From Acidovorax sp. Leaf191 (lineage in GTDB: Bacteria > Pseudomonadota > Gammaproteobacteria > Burkholderiales > Burkholderiaceae_C): DNA of 64,000 nt. Made by a program: the position numbers and the translations under genes. Every line of letters begins with the position of its first letter. The first letter of the stretch is position 1. The notes beneath the pieces were generated by a model. It searched no databases, was not told where the DNA came from, and saw nothing but the letters and a program-made list of their open reading frames with translations. Location of the stretch: the NCBI RefSeq assembly GCF_001424425.1, contig NZ_LMPT01000018.1, forward strand, positions 62,001 to 126,000, given 5' to 3'. Shown here piece after piece: positions 43,340-51,814 of the stretch.

Positions 43340-45000
43340 GCGGCCGCCCCGTGCACGCAGCGGCCCTCGAACCAGGTCTGCAGGGCGCGGGTCGCCCCCA
43401 GCTGGTGCGGCGGCGCCTCGAACAGGTGCGTGTCCAGCACCACCAGGTCGGCGGACTTGCCCACTTCGAGCGAACCCGTGAGGTGGCCCAGCCCGATGGC
43501 CTGCGCCGCCTGCAGGGTGTAGGCGCTGAGGGCCTCTTCCACGGTGATCGCTTCTTCGGGGCACAAGGTGCCCGGCAGGCGCCCGGTGGGGTCGCTGCGC
43601 GTCACCATGCCCTGGATGGCGGGCCAGGGGCTGGGGTCGGGGACCACGGGCCAGTCCGATCCACCAGCCACCAGCGCGCCGGCATCGATCAGCGAGCGGA
43701 TGGGCGCGACCCGGTCCACGCGGGGTTGGGGCACCGTGGTGCGGATGGCGTCGATGATCACGCTCGGAAACCACAGCGGCGGCGACAGGTCGGCCACCAC
43801 GTCCAGCTCGGCAAAGCGCGGAATCTCGGCCGGGTCGATGAAGCTGGCGTGGGCGATCTGGTGGCGCAGGCCCGGGCCGTTGAAGCTGCGCAGCACATCG
43901 ATCGCATCGAGCGCCGCGCGCGTGGACGCGTCGCCCGTGCAGTGGATCTTCACGCGGATGCCGCGCCGTTCACTGTCGGCCAGCACCTTGGCCAGCTGCG
44001 GCACGGTGAGGGTGGTGCCGCCGCGAAAGCAGCAGCCGTGCACCGCGTCGGGCAGATACGGCTCCAGCATGGCGGCGGTGCGCGAGGTGGGTACGCCGTC
44101 CAGGAAGATCTTGCCCGCGTCGGGCATGAAATGCCGGGTGCGAAACTGATCGCGCAGCGCCAGCAACTCCTCACCCGCCTCGCCGGGGGCGAGCGGCGCG
44201 TCGGTCACCGGCACCGATCCCACCACCCAGGCGCTCAGCTGGCCCTGGTCTTCCAGGCCCTTGACGGCACGCAGCACGGCGCGGGTGGTCAGTGCCTCCT
44301 GCATGCCGGTGACGCCGCAGGCATTGAGGCGCCGCACCGCATGGGCGGCAGCTTCGATGTCCAGCTCTGGCGTGGCATCCATGGCCTTGGCCAGCGCAAT
44401 CTCCACCAGGCTGCAGGCGGCCTCCAGCAGCAGGCCGGTGGCTTCGCCCGTGGCCGGATCGCGCACGATGCGGCCATTGGCGGGGTCTGCGGTATCGCGC
44501 GCGATGCCCGCTGCGGCCAGTGCGGCGGAGCTGACGAAGCGGTTGTGGTGGGAGTCGTCGCGCAGCATCACGGGGCGGCCGCCCGCCGCTGCGTCCAGCC
44601 GCTCGCGGGCAGCGTGGTCGAGCTGGTCCATCAGCGACGACCCCCAGATGCCGCCCACGATCCATTCGCCAGGGGCCTTGCGGGACGCGGCCTCCCGCAC
44701 CGCCGCCAGCACCTGGTCGAGGCTGAACACCGGCGGCACGAACATTTCATACAGCTCGGCCCGGCCGGCCCAGACGAAGTGGTTGTGCACATCCACCAGG
44801 CCGGGCACGACCATGGCGCCCGGCAGGTTCACGACCCGTGCGCCGGGCAGTGCCGCCTGGGCTTCCTGCAGGGTGCCGACGGCCACGATGCGGCCTTCCT
44901 GCACGGAAATTGCTTCGGCCCAGGGGCGATCGGCCGCCATCGTGCAAATGCGCGGGTGGCAAAGAATCAGGCTCGGCAGCATGGGCGTGTCAGTGGTCAT
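43336..45000 (-). CDS. YtcJ-type metal-dependent amidohydrolase
   Basis: 554-aa amidohydrolase superfamily enzyme, YtcJ-like group (exoenzyme-regulatory/AepA-like), cutting amide bonds with a divalent metal. The metal site begins DVHNHFVWAG (His72, His74) and continues with KIHCTGDAST, IAHASFIDPAE and AGGSDWPVVPDPSP. It heads the minus-strand operon that continues with the CobW-type GTPase and the importer. It starts at the ATG at 45000, divergent from the LuxR-type regulator. It is probably the first catabolic step on the imported compound; the substrate is unknown. Confidence 0.88.
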   Translation of the reverse strand: MTTDTPMLPSLILCHPRICTMAADRPWAEAISVQEGRIVAVGTLQEAQAALPGARVVNLPGAMVVPGLVDVHNHFVWAGRAELYEMFVPPVFSLDQVLAAVREAASRKAPGEWIVGGIWGSSLMDQLDHAARERLDAAAGGRPVMLRDDSHHNRFVSSAALAAAGIARDTADPANGRIVRDPATGEATGLLLEAACSLVEIALAKAMDATPELDIEAAAHAVRRLNACGVTGMQEALTTRAVLRAVKGLEDQGQLSAWVVGSVPVTDAPLAPGEAGEELLALRDQFRTRHFMPDAGKIFLDGVPTSRTAAMLEPYLPDAVHGCCFRGGTTLTVPQLAKVLADSERRGIRVKIHCTGDASTRAALDAIDVLRSFNGPGLRHQIAHASFIDPAEIPRFAELDVVADLSPPLWFPSVIIDAIRTTVPQPRVDRVAPIRSLIDAGALVAGGSDWPVVPDPSPWPAIQGMVTRSDPTGRLPGTLCPEEAITVEEALSAYTLQAAQAIGLGHLTGSLEVGKSADLVVLDTHLFEAPPHQLGATRALQTWFEGRCVHGAAA

Positions 45001-45162
45001 GGGCAGGTGTCTGTAGGTCGATGGGGTGAACAACGAGGGAATCCACCGTGGCGCGTCTGGCGGCAATCGGTACGCTCAGGGCCTGTGGTGGGTGCAGGCT
45101 GGCGTTGGCGCACTGCGTTGGGTGCGACCTGCGACGCCGGCCATCGAATTCATTTCTTTTTT

Positions 45163-46305
45163 ATGAGCCACAGTGCCTCTGCATACCTGAGCAAGCCCGA
45201 CGAACTGTTGCTGGACCTGTACGCCAGTGCCGCGCAACCGGCGCGCTGGACCCAGTCGCTGGACAGGCTGTGCCTGTCCACTGGCGCGTGCTCGGCGGTG
45301 GTGCAGGCATTCCGCTTCGAGCAGGGGCGCGCGTGCATCCTGTGGTCGGCCCGCGATTCGCGGACCCTGGCCGGGCTGGCCAGGGAGCCCCACGGGCTGG
45401 CCGATGGCGACAACCCGCGGCTGAATCTGCACCGGGCGCTGCGCGGGCTGGACCGCGTGGCCGGCGATGAAGTGCTGTTCGACCCCGGGGACGAAGCGCG
45501 GCCCCAGCTCGAGCAGCGCCTGGCCATGCTGGGCCTGGGCCGTTTCATCGGCACGTTGCAGGATGTCGGCCGTGGTGTGTACCTGGGCCTGGCGCTGCAC
45601 CGGTCGGTGCAGGACTCGGGAGATTTCAGCGAGCAGCACGCCCACCGGCTGGCCGATCTGGCGCCGCATTTCGGCCAGGCGTTCCTGCTCACCGAGCAGC
45701 TCAACGCGTCGGTGCAGCGTGATGACCGCCTGCGCGAGTTGATGGATGCGCTGCGCTTTGGCATCGTGCTGAGCGACGACGAGGGCCGTGTGCAGTGGGC
45801 CAACCGCCAGGCCCTGGCCTTGCTCGGGCCCGAGGCGGCCCTCACACTGCGCGGCGAATCCCTGCAGGGCCGCAGCACGGTGGAGACGCGCCGGCTGCTG
45901 GACCAGCTTGCCAAGGTGCAGAGCGCACCCGGGCAAGAAGTCGGCTACATCCGAATGGGGCAGGGCGCGCAGTCGCTGCACGTGGCCGTGCAGGCCGCGG
46001 GCGAACCCGGGGCGCTGATGCTGGTCATCTCGGCCGCCGACCAGACGCTGGACCTGCCGCCCGGCGCGCTGGAAAACCTCTTCGGCCTGACGCCGACCGA
46101 GGCCCGCCTGCTCGCGGCCCTGGCGACCGGCAGCTCCGTGGAGGACTATGCCGTGCAGCGCGGCGTGTCGGTGGGCACTGCACGCGTGCAGCTCAAGCAG
46201 ATACAGGCCAAGACCGGCCAGCATCGCCAGTCCGACCTGGTGCGCCTGGTGCTGTCGTCTGCGGCTGCGCATCTGTCGGGGCCGGACAGGTGGAGGGTTC
46301 GCTGA
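45163..46305 (+). CDS. LuxR-type transcriptional regulator with sensory N-terminus
   Basis: 380-aa regulator. The C-terminal helix-turn-helix lies at about residues 307-370 and reads FGLTPTEARLLAALATGSSV, then EDYAVQRGVSVGTARVQLKQ. A PAS-like segment (LRFGIVLSDDEGRVQWANRQ) precedes it; the N-terminal 170 residues are probably a ligand sensor. It is divergent from the amidohydrolase/transporter operon (162 bp between starts) and most likely controls it. Its stop is two bases from the end of the convergent MetA-type gene. Confidence 0.85.
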   Translation: MSHSASAYLSKPDELLLDLYASAAQPARWTQSLDRLCLSTGACSAVVQAFRFEQGRACILWSARDSRTLAGLAREPHGLADGDNPRLNLHRALRGLDRVAGDEVLFDPGDEARPQLEQRLAMLGLGRFIGTLQDVGRGVYLGLALHRSVQDSGDFSEQHAHRLADLAPHFGQAFLLTEQLNASVQRDDRLRELMDALRFGIVLSDDEGRVQWANRQALALLGPEAALTLRGESLQGRSTVETRRLLDQLAKVQSAPGQEVGYIRMGQGAQSLHVAVQAAGEPGALMLVISAADQTLDLPPGALENLFGLTPTEARLLAALATGSSVEDYAVQRGVSVGTARVQLKQIQAKTGQHRQSDLVRLVLSSAAAHLSGPDRWRVR

Positions 46306-46307
46306 GC

Positions 46308-47246
46308 TCAGAACGTCCAGGCCGCACGCACGGCGAACTGGGTGCCCTGCGAGCGGTTGCGGGCGCCGAACTCCTTGTAGACATGCGCCCAGACCAGGGG
46401 CCAGTCGGAGCCCAGCTCGAAGAAGCTGATGCTGGGGCCGAGCGCCACCACGCGTGAGCGGTTCCCGTCCTGGAAGCGCACGCCATTGACCTTGTCGTCG
46501 GTGAGCTGCCTGTACAGGTAGCCGCCCATACCGAACGTCCACGGGCCCACGTGCTGGCCCACGGCGAAGTCATGCTGGTACTCCATGCCCGAGCGGTACT
46601 GCGTGTCCTTGTTCTTGCCGTGCACATTGACCTGGATGTTGGACGACACCTCGAACCCGCCGGGCGTGATGTAGGTGAACGCGAACGTGGGCGACGCCGT
46701 CCAGTGGTTGGTGCCTGCGTTGATGATGCGGGTGCGGTCGTACGAGCCAGTGGGCAGCTGCAGCTCCACGCGGGCGTTCATGAACACGCCGGGCGAGGGC
46801 GTCCACTTCACGATCACCGGTGCCACCTGCACGTCGCCAATGGCCCGGTTCTCGCCGCTGAGCGCCAGCGGGCCCACTGGCGTGGGCACATTCAGGCGGT
46901 TTCGCATGTCCAGGTACGGGACGACGGCCGAGAAGCCGTAGGTGCCGCCGAGCAAGGGCGTGTCCGTCATCTTCACCACGGCTGCACCGACGCTGGTCGC
47001 CCGGATCTTGATGCCCACGGGCGAAGCATTGCCGTTCGTGTCCTTCAGGCGCGTCGCGCTGTACTGCGCGGCGCGCACCCCCACGGTCGCCACATCCGAT
47101 GGTGGGGGCAGCATGCCGGCGCCGAAATCGAACACCCCGATGGGGGTGATCGGGGCGCCGTTCTCGACGGCTTGCGCTGCGCAGGCCAGGCCCAGGATGC
47201 CGGCCGTCACCAGGTAATTGCGCGGGCGGATGGATGAAATTTGCAT
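46308..47246 (-). CDS. Outer-membrane phenol-degradation MetA-type protein
   Basis: 312-aa exported protein with a signal peptide ending CAAQA (about residue 26). It resembles the MetA-pathway phenol degradation family of outer-membrane beta-barrel proteins: VENGAPITPIGVFDFGAGML, YGFSAVVPYLDMRNRLN, IGDVQVAPVIVKWTPSPGVF, and alternating strands ending in aromatic AWTF, as expected for barrel insertion. Family members are thought to aid uptake of hydrophobic compounds. It is divergent from the AraC regulator at 47448, its likely controller. Confidence 0.82.
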   Translation of the reverse strand: MQISSIRPRNYLVTAGILGLACAAQAVENGAPITPIGVFDFGAGMLPPPSDVATVGVRAAQYSATRLKDTNGNASPVGIKIRATSVGAAVVKMTDTPLLGGTYGFSAVVPYLDMRNRLNVPTPVGPLALSGENRAIGDVQVAPVIVKWTPSPGVFMNARVELQLPTGSYDRTRIINAGTNHWTASPTFAFTYITPGGFEVSSNIQVNVHGKNKDTQYRSGMEYQHDFAVGQHVGPWTFGMGGYLYRQLTDDKVNGVRFQDGNRSRVVALGPSISFFELGSDWPLVWAHVYKEFGARNRSQGTQFAVRAAWTF

Positions 47247-47447
47247 GGAATGCGTCTCGTGGAGGGAGGGTGGGTGGAAGAAAGCGTCTGTCTGTGCCAG
47301 AAGGTTAGGCAGGGGGCAGGGCGGCGGCACCTACCAAACGGGATATGCCGCGGTAGGGGTTTCTTCGGGGACCTGCATGCCGGGCGCTCGCCGATATTTC
47401 AGGCCCGCACCGTGGTGGCCCCGCGGGGCATGCAAGGAGGATCGTTG

Positions 47448-48470
47448 GTGAGAAACACGCAGGACGAAAGCGGCCCCGTGCCGCCAGGCGAAGCCGGCAT
47501 GCGCCTGGGGCAGCACCGCGCCGATACCGCGGATGTGCAGGAGCACGCGAGCTCGTTGCCGCAGTGGGCGCTGCAGTACGAGCAGCTCTCGCAAGGCGTT
47601 TTCCAGGGACGGGTGGAGCACATCGCGCTGCCCGGCGCGTACATGGTCCGCGAGACCATGAACCGGTCCGTGCGCCAGCGGGGCGAGATCGGGCGGCACA
47701 TGTATGGATTCGCGATGGTGCTGGAGCCCGATGGCCAAGCCATCTGCAACGGCCAGCGCTTCGGCGCGGGCGCGCTGCTGGTGGGCAGGGGCGATGACCT
47801 GGATCTGTGCAACAGCGGCGCGTCGCAGATCGGCGCCTTCTCGGTGGACTGCGATGTGGTCGAGGAACTCTCGCAGCGGATCTTTGACCGCCCCGTGGCC
47901 CCGTGGCTCGATCAACAACTGGCGGTGGCCGTGGACCCGGCCGTCGCGCAGGCACTGCGTGCGCAACTCCACCAGGCCTTTGCCGTGGCGCGTGCTGAAG
48001 ATCAGCCCGCCGCGGGAACGCCCCAGGGGATGGCGCGGATGCGCGACGAGACTTTGCTGGCGTTTCTGGACTCGCTGCCGCTGCGGGCAGATACCTCGCA
48101 CCTGAAATCCATCGCCTTGCGCCGGCGCATCGTGCACCGGGCGCGGGAGATGATCATGCAGCGCCCGGACGACCCGCCTTCGCTTCCCGACATCTGCCGC
48201 CACGTGGGCGCGAGCCTGCGCAAGCTCAACTATTGCTTTCAGGACATCGTGGGCATGAGCCCTGCGCGCTATCTGCGCGTGCTGCGGCTCAATGCCGCGC
48301 GCAGCCAGCTGCGGGCGGGCCACCGCCAGTGCGGCGGCGTTCACGATGCTGCGGCGCGCTGGGGGTTCTGGCACCTGGGGCTGTTCGCCGCGGACTATCG
48401 TCGCCAGTTCGGAGAGCTGCCGTCCAGGACGCTGGCCCTGCGACAGGCCGCAGGCACGGCTGGAGGCTGA
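47448..48470 (+). CDS. AraC-family transcriptional regulator
   Basis: 340-aa regulator with a sensory N-terminal domain and a C-terminal AraC DNA-binding domain (PSLPDICRHVGASLRKLNYC and GMSPARYLRVLRLNAARSQL, then AARWGFWHLGLFAADYRRQF). It fits the XylS/OruR-type layout. The GTG at 47448 is chosen for an excellent AAGGAGG seven bases upstream. It is divergent from the MetA-type outer-membrane gene, with about 200 bp between starts. Confidence 0.85.
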   Translation: MRNTQDESGPVPPGEAGMRLGQHRADTADVQEHASSLPQWALQYEQLSQGVFQGRVEHIALPGAYMVRETMNRSVRQRGEIGRHMYGFAMVLEPDGQAICNGQRFGAGALLVGRGDDLDLCNSGASQIGAFSVDCDVVEELSQRIFDRPVAPWLDQQLAVAVDPAVAQALRAQLHQAFAVARAEDQPAAGTPQGMARMRDETLLAFLDSLPLRADTSHLKSIALRRRIVHRAREMIMQRPDDPPSLPDICRHVGASLRKLNYCFQDIVGMSPARYLRVLRLNAARSQLRAGHRQCGGVHDAAARWGFWHLGLFAADYRRQFGELPSRTLALRQAAGTAGG

Positions 48471-48714
48471 ACGCTCCTGCCGCCGCTTTCGGGTATTCAC
48501 GCGGCAATGTCGCTGCACAAAGACTGCAAGATGTAACGCAATCCGGCCGCACTTGCGGTGGTTGGCGACCGATAGGGATCCTTTGCGTGTTCTCGGTGCG
48601 CTTTAAAACTTGCAAGTCCGCCAGGTTTTGGCACCATTTCACCCATCCACCTTGGTCGCATGCCCGCGTGGGGACCCGCGCGACCATGGCAACACCCCAC
48701 TTGGAGGAAGCGTA

Positions 48715-50913
48715 GTGAAGTGCCCCCCTGTTCTGGAGTCAGAAGCCGCACGTCTTCAGGCGCTTTCCGATTACGGGCTTCACAGCGACCGCCCCTTGCC
48801 GAGCCTCGATTCCGTGGTGCAGATCGCCGCCAGGGTGTTCGGCATGCCGGTGGCCGCCGTGAACCTCGTGGGCGACGACCATGTGTTCTTTGCCGCCAGC
48901 ACGGGTTTCGAGGGGCAGCGGGTGGACATGCGGCGAGACGTGTCGTTTTGCGCGCATGCCATCGCCAAGAACGAGGTGCTGGTCGTGCCGGACGCGACCC
49001 GCGATGCGCGCTTCTACGACAACCCGCTGGTCACCGGTTTTTCGGGCGTTCGGTTTTACGCCGGCGTGCCGCTGTACTCGCCGGCTGGTTTGCCGCTCGG
49101 TGCGCTGTGTGTGCTCGACAGCGTGCCGCATTTCGATTTCTCGGACGATGACCGCGCGCGTCTGTCGGACCTGGCCCAGATGGCCTGCGACCGTCTCGAA
49201 CTGCGCAGGCTGGAGCACTCCACGGAGCGGGCGCGCCAGCCCTTCGGCGCAGATGCCCGCACCTCGCCCACGGCGGTGGTGTGGTTTGACGAGGGCCTGC
49301 GGATCATGGCCTGGAACAGGGCCGCCGCGGCCATCTTCGGGTACACGGCGGCAGACGGCCCGGGCCGGATAATGCCAAGCTTCCTGGCGGAGCGCCACCG
49401 CGACGCCGTGGCGCAGCTCGTGGCCCAGGCTGCCACCGCCGGGACGGCCGATGGCTTGGTGGTGCCCGACGGCTTGCGCGGCGTGCGCCAGGACGGCTCG
49501 GAGTTTCCTCTGGGGCTGGCGCTTTTTTGTTGGACCGACCAGGGCAAGCTCACCTTCCATGCGCATCTGCACGACCTGTCGGACAGCCACGCGCATTCTG
49601 CCGAGCTTCGCAGGCTGGCCACCACCGACCTGCTCACAGCACTGGCCAACCGCGCGAGCCTGTATCGGCGCATGGAAGAAGCGATGGCCGGGCCTGCGGG
49701 GGCCTGCCTGCTGATCATCGATATCGATGGCTTCAAGGAGGTGAACGACGCGCTGGGGCCTGCGGTAGGCGATGCCGTCCTGCGCGAGGCCGCCCGGCGG
49801 CTGGTCGAGTGCGCCCCTTCCCTGGCCACGGTGGCGCGCACCGGTGGGGATGAATTTGCGGTGCTCATTCCCGGGTGCACCAGCCGCGCGGAGTCGACCG
49901 CGGTCGCCCGAAACATGGTCGAGAGCCTAGCCGACCCGGTCAGTGTGAACGGGCAGGAGATTCTCATCACGGCGGGCTGCGGCCTGGCCACGTCGCCCCA
50001 CGACGCGCACGAGGCGCTGGAGCTGTTCAGCAATGCGGACCTCGCGCTGTTCAAAGCCAAGAGCCACGGGCGCGGACAGGTGTTCGCGTACGTGGCGGAC
50101 CTGCGCATGGAGGCCGCGGCCCGCAGGCTCTACAGCATCGAGCTGCACCGCGCCGTCAGCGAGGGCGAGTTCGTGTTGTTCTACCAGCCGCAGATCAGGC
50201 TGAGCGACGGTGCGCTGCGCGGCGCGGAGGCGCTGATCCGTTGGCAACATCCGCAGCGGGGCCTGTTGTCGCCAGCGGCCTTTCTGCCCGCGCTCGAGAG
50301 CGGCCCGCTGGCCGCGGTGGTGGGCTTCTGGGTGCTGGACGAGGCGTGCGCGCAAGCGGCACGCTGGCGCCGCAGCGGTGCCAGCGACTTTCGCATGGGG
50401 GTGAATCTGTTCAGCGCCCAGTTCAGGGTGAACGACATGGTGGCGGAGGTGGCCGCTGCGCTGCAAAGACATGGTGTGCCGCCGCAGGCCCTGGAGCTCG
50501 AGATCACCGAGAACATCGTGCTGGACGATGACGACCTGGTGCTGGGGGTGCTGCACCAGCTTCGCGACATGGGGGTGGGCATTGCGTTCGACGACTTCGG
50601 CACCGGGTACGCATCGCTGAGCCTGCTCAAGAAGTACCCGCTGAGCCGCCTGAAGATCGACCGGTCATTCGTGCAGAACACGCCGGAGTCTGCGCGTGAC
50701 ACTGCCGTGGTGCGCGCCGTCCAGGACATGGCCCGCAGCTTCAACCTGGAGACGGTGGCAGAAGGCATCGAGACCGCCGCGCAGCGCGACTATCTGCAAC
50801 GCATCGGCTGTGAGGAGGGGCAGGGCTACCTGTTCAGCCGACCGGTGTCTGCCTACGAATTTTCCGAGGCGTTCCATCTGCATACCCCGCAAGTGATGGC
50901 GCAAAGGGCGTGA
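48715..50913 (+). CDS. GAF-PAS-GGDEF-EAL c-di-GMP signalling protein
   Basis: 732-aa cytoplasmic protein with no transmembrane helix. GAF (about 25-160; FCAHAIAKNEVLVVPDATRD) and PAS (about 185-295) domains precede GGDEF at 377-381 and EAL at 505-507 (GAEALIRWQHP), with DDFGTGYASL intact. Both catalytic motifs look complete, so it may make or degrade c-di-GMP. No RxxD I-site precedes GGDEF, unlike the cyclase at 3481-6129. The GTG start at 48715 has GGAGG seven bases upstream, in preference to the in-frame start at 48610. Confidence 0.92.
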   Translation: MKCPPVLESEAARLQALSDYGLHSDRPLPSLDSVVQIAARVFGMPVAAVNLVGDDHVFFAASTGFEGQRVDMRRDVSFCAHAIAKNEVLVVPDATRDARFYDNPLVTGFSGVRFYAGVPLYSPAGLPLGALCVLDSVPHFDFSDDDRARLSDLAQMACDRLELRRLEHSTERARQPFGADARTSPTAVVWFDEGLRIMAWNRAAAAIFGYTAADGPGRIMPSFLAERHRDAVAQLVAQAATAGTADGLVVPDGLRGVRQDGSEFPLGLALFCWTDQGKLTFHAHLHDLSDSHAHSAELRRLATTDLLTALANRASLYRRMEEAMAGPAGACLLIIDIDGFKEVNDALGPAVGDAVLREAARRLVECAPSLATVARTGGDEFAVLIPGCTSRAESTAVARNMVESLADPVSVNGQEILITAGCGLATSPHDAHEALELFSNADLALFKAKSHGRGQVFAYVADLRMEAAARRLYSIELHRAVSEGEFVLFYQPQIRLSDGALRGAEALIRWQHPQRGLLSPAAFLPALESGPLAAVVGFWVLDEACAQAARWRRSGASDFRMGVNLFSAQFRVNDMVAEVAAALQRHGVPPQALELEITENIVLDDDDLVLGVLHQLRDMGVGIAFDDFGTGYASLSLLKKYPLSRLKIDRSFVQNTPESARDTAVVRAVQDMARSFNLETVAEGIETAAQRDYLQRIGCEEGQGYLFSRPVSAYEFSEAFHLHTPQVMAQRA

Positions 50914-51003
50914 AAGCCGGCGCGGTGAGTTCCGGTCTGGCGCAGGCATCGGCCAGTACCGCCTGGCTGCAATGGCCCATCTTCACCGCAGAAGAAAACA
51001 AAA

Positions 51004-51037
51004 AGCCCAACAGCCCGCATATGCGGAGTGTTGGGCT
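51004..51037 (-). terminator. Rho-independent terminator of the hemerythrin gene
   Basis: AGCCCAACA (51004-51012) pairs with TGTTGGGCT (51029-51037), and the loop contains the further palindrome CCGCATATGCGG. On the minus strand it is followed by TTTTTGTTTT, so it ends the transcript of the hemerythrin gene that stops at 51097. Confidence 0.8.
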
Positions 51038-51096
51038 TCTGGGCCGTGGTCCTCAGTGCCGTGCAGCTGCGCAGCTGCTCTTCTTGACGCTCATCT

Positions 51097-51585
51097 TCAA
51101 GCCGCGGCGAGGTGTTCGTCCATCAGTTCCTGCTTGCGGGCCTCGACCTCGTCGCGCATCGCCACCAGGTCCAGCTTCTTGGCCGCGCGGGCTTTCGGGA
51201 ACATCTCGTTGCGCTCTTCCTTCACATGGTGGTCGATGTATTCGCCCAGCACCTTCACCTTGGCGTTGAACTCTTCGTCCGCGGTCTCGGCCGCTTCGAT
51301 CTGGGCAATCAAGTCCTTGGCGGTCTGGTGCTCCACTTCCGCTTCGGCGATCAGGTCGGTTTCCTTGATGGCATTGCGCACTGCGGGGTAGAAGATTTCT
51401 TCTTCCACCTGGGCATGTACCGTCAGCTCCATGCAAATCTGGCGCGCGAGGTCCAGGCGCGACTGGGCGGCGCTGCGCGCCTTGGATTCGGTCAGAGCAT
51501 CGAAATCCTTGAACATCTTCTTGACGGCCTTGTGGTCGGCATCAAGCAGATCGCACACGTCTTTCTGGCGTTGGCTGGTAGGCAT
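51097..51585 (-). CDS. Hemerythrin HHE domain protein
   Basis: 162-aa soluble four-helix protein that binds a diiron centre. Probable ligands are His18 (DADHKAVKK), His57 and Glu61 (HAQVEEEIFYP), His86 (VEHQTAKDL) and His119/120 with Glu124 (DHHVKEERNEMFP). Such proteins sense or carry oxygen, or protect iron-sulphur clusters under oxidative or nitrosative stress. The ATG at 51585 has AGGAG eight bases upstream. It is divergent from the 577-aa orphan and has its own terminator, so it is monocistronic. Confidence 0.9.
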   Translation of the reverse strand: MPTSQRQKDVCDLLDADHKAVKKMFKDFDALTESKARSAAQSRLDLARQICMELTVHAQVEEEIFYPAVRNAIKETDLIAEAEVEHQTAKDLIAQIEAAETADEEFNAKVKVLGEYIDHHVKEERNEMFPKARAAKKLDLVAMRDEVEARKQELMDEHLAAA

Positions 51586-51814
51586 GGGGAAAACTCCTGT
51601 GGGGTTGATATGGATATGCAACACCCATGTTCAGGATGCGGCGCAGGCGCTTTTGTAGGCGCACACCCTTGCTTTCCGTCATCACCCCGGATGCGCACCG
51701 CTGCAGGCGCGCCTGCATGGCCGGCGATGCCGGTCGCCGCCTTGCGATCTACGCTTCAGTTGTCGCGCCATCTGCCGATAACCCTCAGATAACAGCGGAG
51801 GAGAAGCATCGAAG

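Noticed and set aside
43351..46305. 984-codon open frame on the plus strand
   Set aside because: Only the last 380 codons (from the ATG at 45163) look like a protein. The earlier part is antisense to the amidohydrolase gene and is open only because of high GC.
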